From: Pseudomonas putida
GTDB lineage: Bacteria > Pseudomonadota > Gammaproteobacteria > Pseudomonadales > Pseudomonadaceae
Assembly: GCF_028682175.1 (NCBI RefSeq)
Contig: NZ_JANHKS010000025.1
Span: forward strand, 1 to 64,000
Length of the DNA: 64,000 nt
Reading direction: 5' to 3'
A model generated the notes under the pieces. It was not told where the DNA came from. It saw only the letters and a list, made by a program, of their open reading frames with translations, and did not search any database. The translations under genes were made by a program, and so were the position numbers. This document shows, one piece after another, positions 60,200 through 64,000 of this stretch. The first letter of the stretch is position 1, and each line of letters begins with the position of its first letter.

Positions 60200-61132
60200 A
60201 TGGAGCTTCGTCATCTGCGTTATTTCGTCATGGTGGCCGAAGAGCGACATTTCACCCGCGCCGCCGCGCGCCTGAACATGCAGCAGCCGCCATTGAGCCA
60301 GCAGATCCGCGCGCTGGAGGAGGAACTGGGTTTCGATCTGTTCAAGCGACATCCCAAGGGTGTGGATCTGACGGCAGGTGGGCAGGTTTTCCTGCAAGAG
60401 GCCCGGGAGATTCTCGCCCGTGTCCAGGAAGGTTCGCTCAAGGCGTCACGGGCCGCCCATGGCATCGAGGGGCAGTTGAGTGTCGGCTTTACCAGCTCGG
60501 CGGCGGCCCACCCGTTGATCCCGCGCATCATCCGCGCCTATCGCGAGCGTTTCCCTGCGGTGGCGGTGTCGTTGAAAGAGGGGAGCGCCCAGCAACTGAC
60601 CGAGGCGGCCATCGAAGGCAGCGTTGATGTGGGCATTGTGCGAGCGCCGGTCGGTCGCCATCAGAGCCTTGAATTTCACCGGCTGCTGAACGAGGAGATG
60701 CTGCTGACTTTGCCGGTCGGCCATCCCTTGCTGGCCGACTATGACGGGCACGGCGAGCCACCGGCTGTTGCGCTGGAAAGCCTGAGCCAGGAGCCGTTCA
60801 TTCTGGTTCGTCGCCCCGGCGCGCCGGGGATGTACGCCAATCTCATCAAGGCATGCCTGAATGCGGGCTTCAACCCGAAGATCGCGTTCGAGGTCGAGCG
60901 TATGCTCACCAACGTCAGCCTGGTGGCGGCGGGGGCGGGGGTTTCCATCGTCCCGGCATCCATGAGGGATGTGCACAAGGAGAGCGTGATCTATTGCCCG
61001 ATTGCCAACGCCAAGCCCAGGCTGCACGCGCCGATCACCCTGGTGTGTCGCAGTTTCAACCAGTTGCCGCCTTTGAAGAACTTCATCGATTTGTCTCGGC
61101 AGTTGAGTGCGAGACGACCCCGCCGGGGTTAG
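60200..61132 (+). CDS. LysR-family regulator, BenM/CatM-like
   Basis: 310 residues. HTH at about 1-60 (MELRHLRYFVMVAEERHFTRAAARLNMQQPPLSQQ region), typical of the CatM/BenM branch that responds to small carboxylic acids, then a two-subdomain effector fold. The TSSAAAHPLIPRIIRAYRERFP segment opens the effector domain. Divergent from the DAACS gene; probably regulates it and perhaps the porin-lyase pair. A bidirectional terminator follows. Confidence 0.9.
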   Translation: MELRHLRYFVMVAEERHFTRAAARLNMQQPPLSQQIRALEEELGFDLFKRHPKGVDLTAGGQVFLQEAREILARVQEGSLKASRAAHGIEGQLSVGFTSSAAAHPLIPRIIRAYRERFPAVAVSLKEGSAQQLTEAAIEGSVDVGIVRAPVGRHQSLEFHRLLNEEMLLTLPVGHPLLADYDGHGEPPAVALESLSQEPFILVRRPGAPGMYANLIKACLNAGFNPKIAFEVERMLTNVSLVAAGAGVSIVPASMRDVHKESVIYCPIANAKPRLHAPITLVCRSFNQLPPLKNFIDLSRQLSARRPRRG

Positions 61133-61155
61133 ACGTTGCCTTTTCATTGGGACAC

Positions 61156-61184
61156 AAAAAAACCGGCACAAGGCCGGTTTTTTT
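61156..61184. terminator. Bidirectional terminator between LysR and suhB
   Basis: AAAAAACCGGC-acaag-GCCGGTTTTTT, with A and T tracts on both sides, serves the two convergent genes. Confidence 0.9.
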
Positions 61185-61200
61185 ACAGCTGCGAAAACGC

Positions 61201-62016
61201 TTAGCGCTTGAGCGAAGCCGGTACGAACGGTGCGATCGAGGTCAGTACGGCCTTGAAGCACTTGGTGTTGCCCGCAACGATGTGACCCTTCTCGAGGAAT
61301 TCGTGGCCGCCGTTGAAGTCGCTGACCAGGCCGCCTGCTTCCTGGATCAGCAGGGCGCCGGCTGCCATGTCCCACTCGGACAGGCCCGACTCCCAGAATG
61401 CGTCGAAACGACCGGCAGCGACGTAGGCCAGGTCCAGGCTCGCGGCACCGGCGCGGCGGATGCCGGCAGTCTGGCCAACCAGCGAACGGAACATGTTCAG
61501 GTAGTTTTCCAGGTTGTCCATCTGGTTTTCGCGGAACGGGAAACCGGTGCCCAGCAGGGCGCCTTCCAGGCTCTTGCGCGGGCTGACGCGCAGGCGACGG
61601 CCATTGAGCTGGGCGCCACGGCCACGGCTGGCGGTGAATTCTTCCTGGCGGACAGGGTCCAGGACCACGGCGTGTTCCAGGCGACCACGGTATTTGCAGG
61701 CGATGCTGACGGCGAAGTGCGGGACGCCACGAACGAAGTTGGTGGTGCCGTCCAGTGGGTCGATGATCCACAGGTAGTCGGCGCCTTCGCCGCTGCCAGC
61801 GTGCAGGCCGCTTTCTTCGCCGAGGATGCCGTGGGTCGGGTAGGCCTTGAGCAGGGCGTCGACGATGACTTTTTCAGCGGCGCGATCGATTTCGGTGACG
61901 TAGTCTTTCGCGTCTTTTTCGTCGACCTTGATGGAATCCAGGCGCTCGATGGAGCGGAAAATCAATTCGCTGGCGCTGCGGGCGGCGCGCAGCGCGATAT
62001 TCAGCATGGGCTGCAT
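61201..62016 (-). CDS. suhB: Inositol-1-monophosphatase SuhB
   Basis: 271 residues. Mg-dependent phosphatase; SuhB also joins the antitermination complex on rRNA operons in E. coli and affects virulence regulation in P. aeruginosa. Metal ligands are E67/E68 (GEESG), D86 and D89 (IIDPLDGTTNF) and the Asp in LSEWDMAAGALL. ATG chosen at MQPMLNIALRAARSA. Divergent from trmJ. Confidence 0.95.
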   Translation of the reverse strand: MQPMLNIALRAARSASELIFRSIERLDSIKVDEKDAKDYVTEIDRAAEKVIVDALLKAYPTHGILGEESGLHAGSGEGADYLWIIDPLDGTTNFVRGVPHFAVSIACKYRGRLEHAVVLDPVRQEEFTASRGRGAQLNGRRLRVSPRKSLEGALLGTGFPFRENQMDNLENYLNMFRSLVGQTAGIRRAGAASLDLAYVAAGRFDAFWESGLSEWDMAAGALLIQEAGGLVSDFNGGHEFLEKGHIVAGNTKCFKAVLTSIAPFVPASLKR

Positions 62017-62241
62017 GGATGTATCACCTAGGTCGTTAAAGAGAGCCGGCCATTCTATTGGTTCTTGCCGATGATTTCCAGCGCCGGAACCTGCTTTAAG
62101 CTGCGTCCGGTCGCCTCACGGGCAGTGGTAAAGCGCAGATCCGGGGTGTATGAAGGTGATGTCGTGCAAGGGTTCATAGCCTTGGGCCGGGTGCTTCTGT
62201 AACATTCGTCCCCCTTTTCACCTGCTAGCGAGACTCCACCA

Positions 62242-63015
62242 TTGCTGCAAAATATTCGTGTTGTCCTGGTCGGTACCAGTCATCCGGGAAATATCGGTGG
62301 CGCTGCTCGTGCCATGAAGAACATGGGGCTTTCGCGTCTGGTGCTGGTCGATCCGGCTCACTTTCCCCACGATGACGCCAATGCGCGTGCGTCCGGGGCC
62401 AACGACATTCTGGAAAAGGCCCAGGTCGTCGGCACGCTGGAGGAGGCGCTTGTGGGTGCCAATCTGGTCATGGGCACCAGCGCCCGTGACCGCAAGATTC
62501 CCTGGCCACTGCTCGATCCCCGTGAAGCGGGCGCCATGACCGTCGAGCACGCAGGGCAGGGTGAAGAGATCGCGCTGGTCTTCGGTCGCGAATACGCAGG
62601 CCTGACCAACGAAGAGCTGCAGCGCTGTCACTACCACGTACACATCCCGTCCAACCCTGATTTCAGCTCGCTGAACCTGGCGGCGGCGGTGCAGGTGCTC
62701 AGCTACGAGACGCGCATGGCGTGGCTGGCGGCGGACGGGCAGGCGACCAAGGTCATGAAGTACGAAACGACCTCGCCGCGCAGCACCGAACTGGTGGCAA
62801 TGGATGACATGGAAAAATTCTATGAGCATCTGCAAAGCACCCTGGTGGACATTGGCTTCCTCGATCCGGAGAAGCCGCGTCACCTGATGGCCAGGTTGCG
62901 CCGGTTGTACGGTCGCTCGGAAATCAGCCGGTCTGAAATGAGCATTTTGCGTGGCATCCTCACCGAGACCCAGAAAGTCGCCCACGGTGAGCCCTACAAG
63001 CGGAAGGATCAGTGA
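62242..63015 (+). CDS. trmJ: tRNA (cytidine/uridine-32-2'-O)-methyltransferase TrmJ
   Basis: 257 residues, SPOUT superfamily, TTG start (LLQNIRVVLVGTSHPGNIGG). It methylates the 2'-OH at position 32 of several tRNAs. GNIGGAARAMKNMG near the N-terminus, LVFGREYAGLTNEEL and the IPSNPDFSSLNLAAAVQVL knot region are intact. No ATG fits the conserved N-terminus. Overlaps the cysE leader. Confidence 0.94.
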   Translation: MLQNIRVVLVGTSHPGNIGGAARAMKNMGLSRLVLVDPAHFPHDDANARASGANDILEKAQVVGTLEEALVGANLVMGTSARDRKIPWPLLDPREAGAMTVEHAGQGEEIALVFGREYAGLTNEELQRCHYHVHIPSNPDFSSLNLAAAVQVLSYETRMAWLAADGQATKVMKYETTSPRSTELVAMDDMEKFYEHLQSTLVDIGFLDPEKPRHLMARLRRLYGRSEISRSEMSILRGILTETQKVAHGEPYKRKDQ

Positions 63016-63800
63016 TGTTCGAGCGTCTGAGAGAAGATATCCAGAGCGTATTTCACCGGGACCCGGCAGCGCGCAATGCCTTTGAAGTGCTGACGTGCTA
63101 CCCCGGCATGCACGCGATCTGGCTGCATCGCCTGTCTGGCTGGTTGTGGAGCAGGGATCTGAAATGGCCGGCGCGCATGGTGTCCAACTTCGGGCGCTGG
63201 CTGACCGGTATCGAGATTCATCCGGGCGCCAAGGTGGGCCGGCGCTTCTTTATCGATCACGGCATGGGCATCGTCATTGGCGAGACGGCCGAGATCGGTG
63301 ACGACGTGACGCTGTATCAGGGCGTGACCCTGGGCGGCACCAGCTGGAATAAAGGCAAGCGCCACCCGACCCTGGAATCCGGCGTGGTGGTAGGGGCGGG
63401 CGCCAAGGTGCTCGGCCCGTTCACCGTGGGTGCGGGCGCCAAGGTCGGCTCCAATGCGGTGGTGACCAAGCCGGTTCCGGCGGGCGCGACCGTGGTGGGG
63501 ATTCCGGGGCGGATCATCGTCAAGGCTGACCAGAACGACGCCGAAGCCAAGCGCAAGGCCATGGCCGAGAAGATCGGCTTCGATGCCTACGGTGTGGGCG
63601 AAGACATGCCTGACCCGGTCGCACGGGCCATTGCCCAGTTGCTCGATCATCTGCAGGCGGTGGATGTGCGCATGGAAGACATGGGCAAGGCGCTCAAGAG
63701 TCTGGGCTGCGAGTACCGCGAGAAAGAGCTGCCGGAGCTGCATCAGGATGTCTTCGACTGCATGAAGGAGCGCAGCGAAGCCAAAGTCGCTCAGGAATAA
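63015..63800 (+). CDS. cysE: Serine O-acetyltransferase
   Basis: 261 residues. First committed step of cysteine synthesis. N-terminal helical domain, then hexapeptide repeats from about residue 70 (IEIHPGAKVG, GIVIGETAEIGDDVTLYQGVTLGGT) to VVGIPGRII near residue 163. The C-terminal tail is longer than the short CysE type. ATG overlaps the trmJ stop (GTGATG); GTG just before is also in frame. It sits before the iscR operon, as usual in gamma-proteobacteria. Confidence 0.95.
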   Translation: MFERLREDIQSVFHRDPAARNAFEVLTCYPGMHAIWLHRLSGWLWSRDLKWPARMVSNFGRWLTGIEIHPGAKVGRRFFIDHGMGIVIGETAEIGDDVTLYQGVTLGGTSWNKGKRHPTLESGVVVGAGAKVLGPFTVGAGAKVGSNAVVTKPVPAGATVVGIPGRIIVKADQNDAEAKRKAMAEKIGFDAYGVGEDMPDPVARAIAQLLDHLQAVDVRMEDMGKALKSLGCEYREKELPELHQDVFDCMKERSEAKVAQE

Positions 63801-63814
63801 GCACCCGACGCACC

Positions 63815-63842
63815 GGGCAAAATGCAGGCATGCCTTTTGCCC
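63815..63842 (+). terminator. Hairpin after cysE
   Basis: GGGCAAAA and TTTTGCCC flank an inner AGGCATGCCT palindrome. No long T run follows, so it is a weak terminator or attenuator. Confidence 0.6.
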
Positions 63843-63903
63843 CAGTCTTTGCTACCATACCGCCGCGTTTTTGCGGGTAATCCTGAGTGCTTTACTAGGT
63901 CTT

Positions 63904-63928
63904 ATAGTTGACTTAAATACTCGGGAAT
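63904..63928 (+). promoter_or_regulatory. IscR type 1 box
   Basis: The 25 bases open ATAGTTGACT and continue TAAATACTCGGGAAT, a close match to the type 1 Fe-S IscR consensus. They overlap the promoter, so holo-IscR would repress its own operon. Confidence 0.8.
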
Positions 63929-63936
63929 AGCATACT
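63908..63936 (+). promoter_or_regulatory. Promoter of iscR
   Basis: TTGACT (63908-63913), 17-base spacer, CATACT (63931-63936). The -35 and spacer lie inside the IscR box. Confidence 0.75.
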
Positions 63937-63968
63937 CGCCCTCATTCCGAACCTCCGCGGTACACGTC

Positions 63969-64000
63969 ATGCGATTGACTACAAAAGGCCGATACGCCGT
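63969..64000 (+). CDS. iscR: IscR, 5' end only
   Basis: Ten codons reading MRLTTKGRYA and part of the next, cut by the window end. This is the conserved start of IscR, the Rrf2-family Fe-S cluster sensor that controls iscSUA. The upstream box and cysE context support it. Confidence 0.85.
   Translation, partial: MRLTTKGRYA

Overview
The window is chromosomal DNA from a Pseudomonas, most likely of the P. fluorescens/P. putida side of the genus. The evidence is a high-GC bias at third codon positions, the gene orders maf-rng-yhdP-nit-tldD-yjgA-pmbA, fagA-fumC-orfX-sodA, queA-tgt-yajC-secD-secF and suhB/trmJ-cysE-iscR, a cyoABCDE operon next to dsbB and hmp, and many intergenic REP palindromes of two pseudomonad types. 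I see no prophage, transposase, CRISPR array or integrative element. Species was not determined.

Layout. 0-11 kb: housekeeping run of Maf pyrophosphatase, RNase G, the AsmA-like giant YhdP, a nitrilase-family amidase and the TldD/PmbA protease pair, with convergent darP/yjgA between the pair. 10.9-14.8 kb: iron-sparing operon behind a Fur box (fagA, fumC, orfX, Mn-sodA, ZIP transporter). 14.9-21.7 kb: a zinc-ribbon PhnA protein, then a leftward operon of RND adaptor, RND permease, response regulator and sensor kinase with no outer-membrane channel gene. 22.0-28.6 kb: chaperone-usher pilus cluster with two pilin-like genes, two chaperones, an usher and a tip protein. 28.6-34.6 kb: small ORF, a repeat-rich gap, GlxA-type regulator, cysteine-cluster protein, small exported protein, acetyltransferase, CheV and flavohaemoglobin Hmp with a NorR/FhpR-like and sigma54-like upstream region. 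34.9-42.6 kb: DsbB, cytochrome bo3 operon cyoABCDE, glycosyltransferase and hexapeptide acetyltransferase. 42.8-48.2 kb: an unknown protein, a PheC-like periplasmic protein, DedA, a membrane protein, and a divergent LysR/short-chain dehydrogenase pair. 48.6-54.9 kb: tRNA-Leu(CAA), queA, tgt, yajC, secD, secF and a glycine-zipper protein. 54.9-61.1 kb: a 284-bp tandem repeat made of REP pairs, then an accessory module of OprD-family porin, exported argininosuccinate-lyase-family enzyme, divergent DAACS symporter and LysR regulator. 61.2-64.0 kb: suhB, trmJ, cysE and the first codons of iscR with an IscR box.

Most interesting candidate system: the 55.7-61.1 kb module. A porin, a lyase with a signal peptide and a dicarboxylate-type symporter would let the cell admit an N-succinyl-type compound, split it in the periplasm and import the fumarate released. 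Hfq/Crc-type A-rich motifs sit at the starts of both the porin and the symporter. The chemistry is inference; the architecture is read directly. Other points worth attention are a miniature pilin at the head of the pilus cluster, the hmp control region, paired LysR boxes before the SDR, an efflux operon carrying a metal-type two-component system, and the exact 284-bp period of the REP tandem array.
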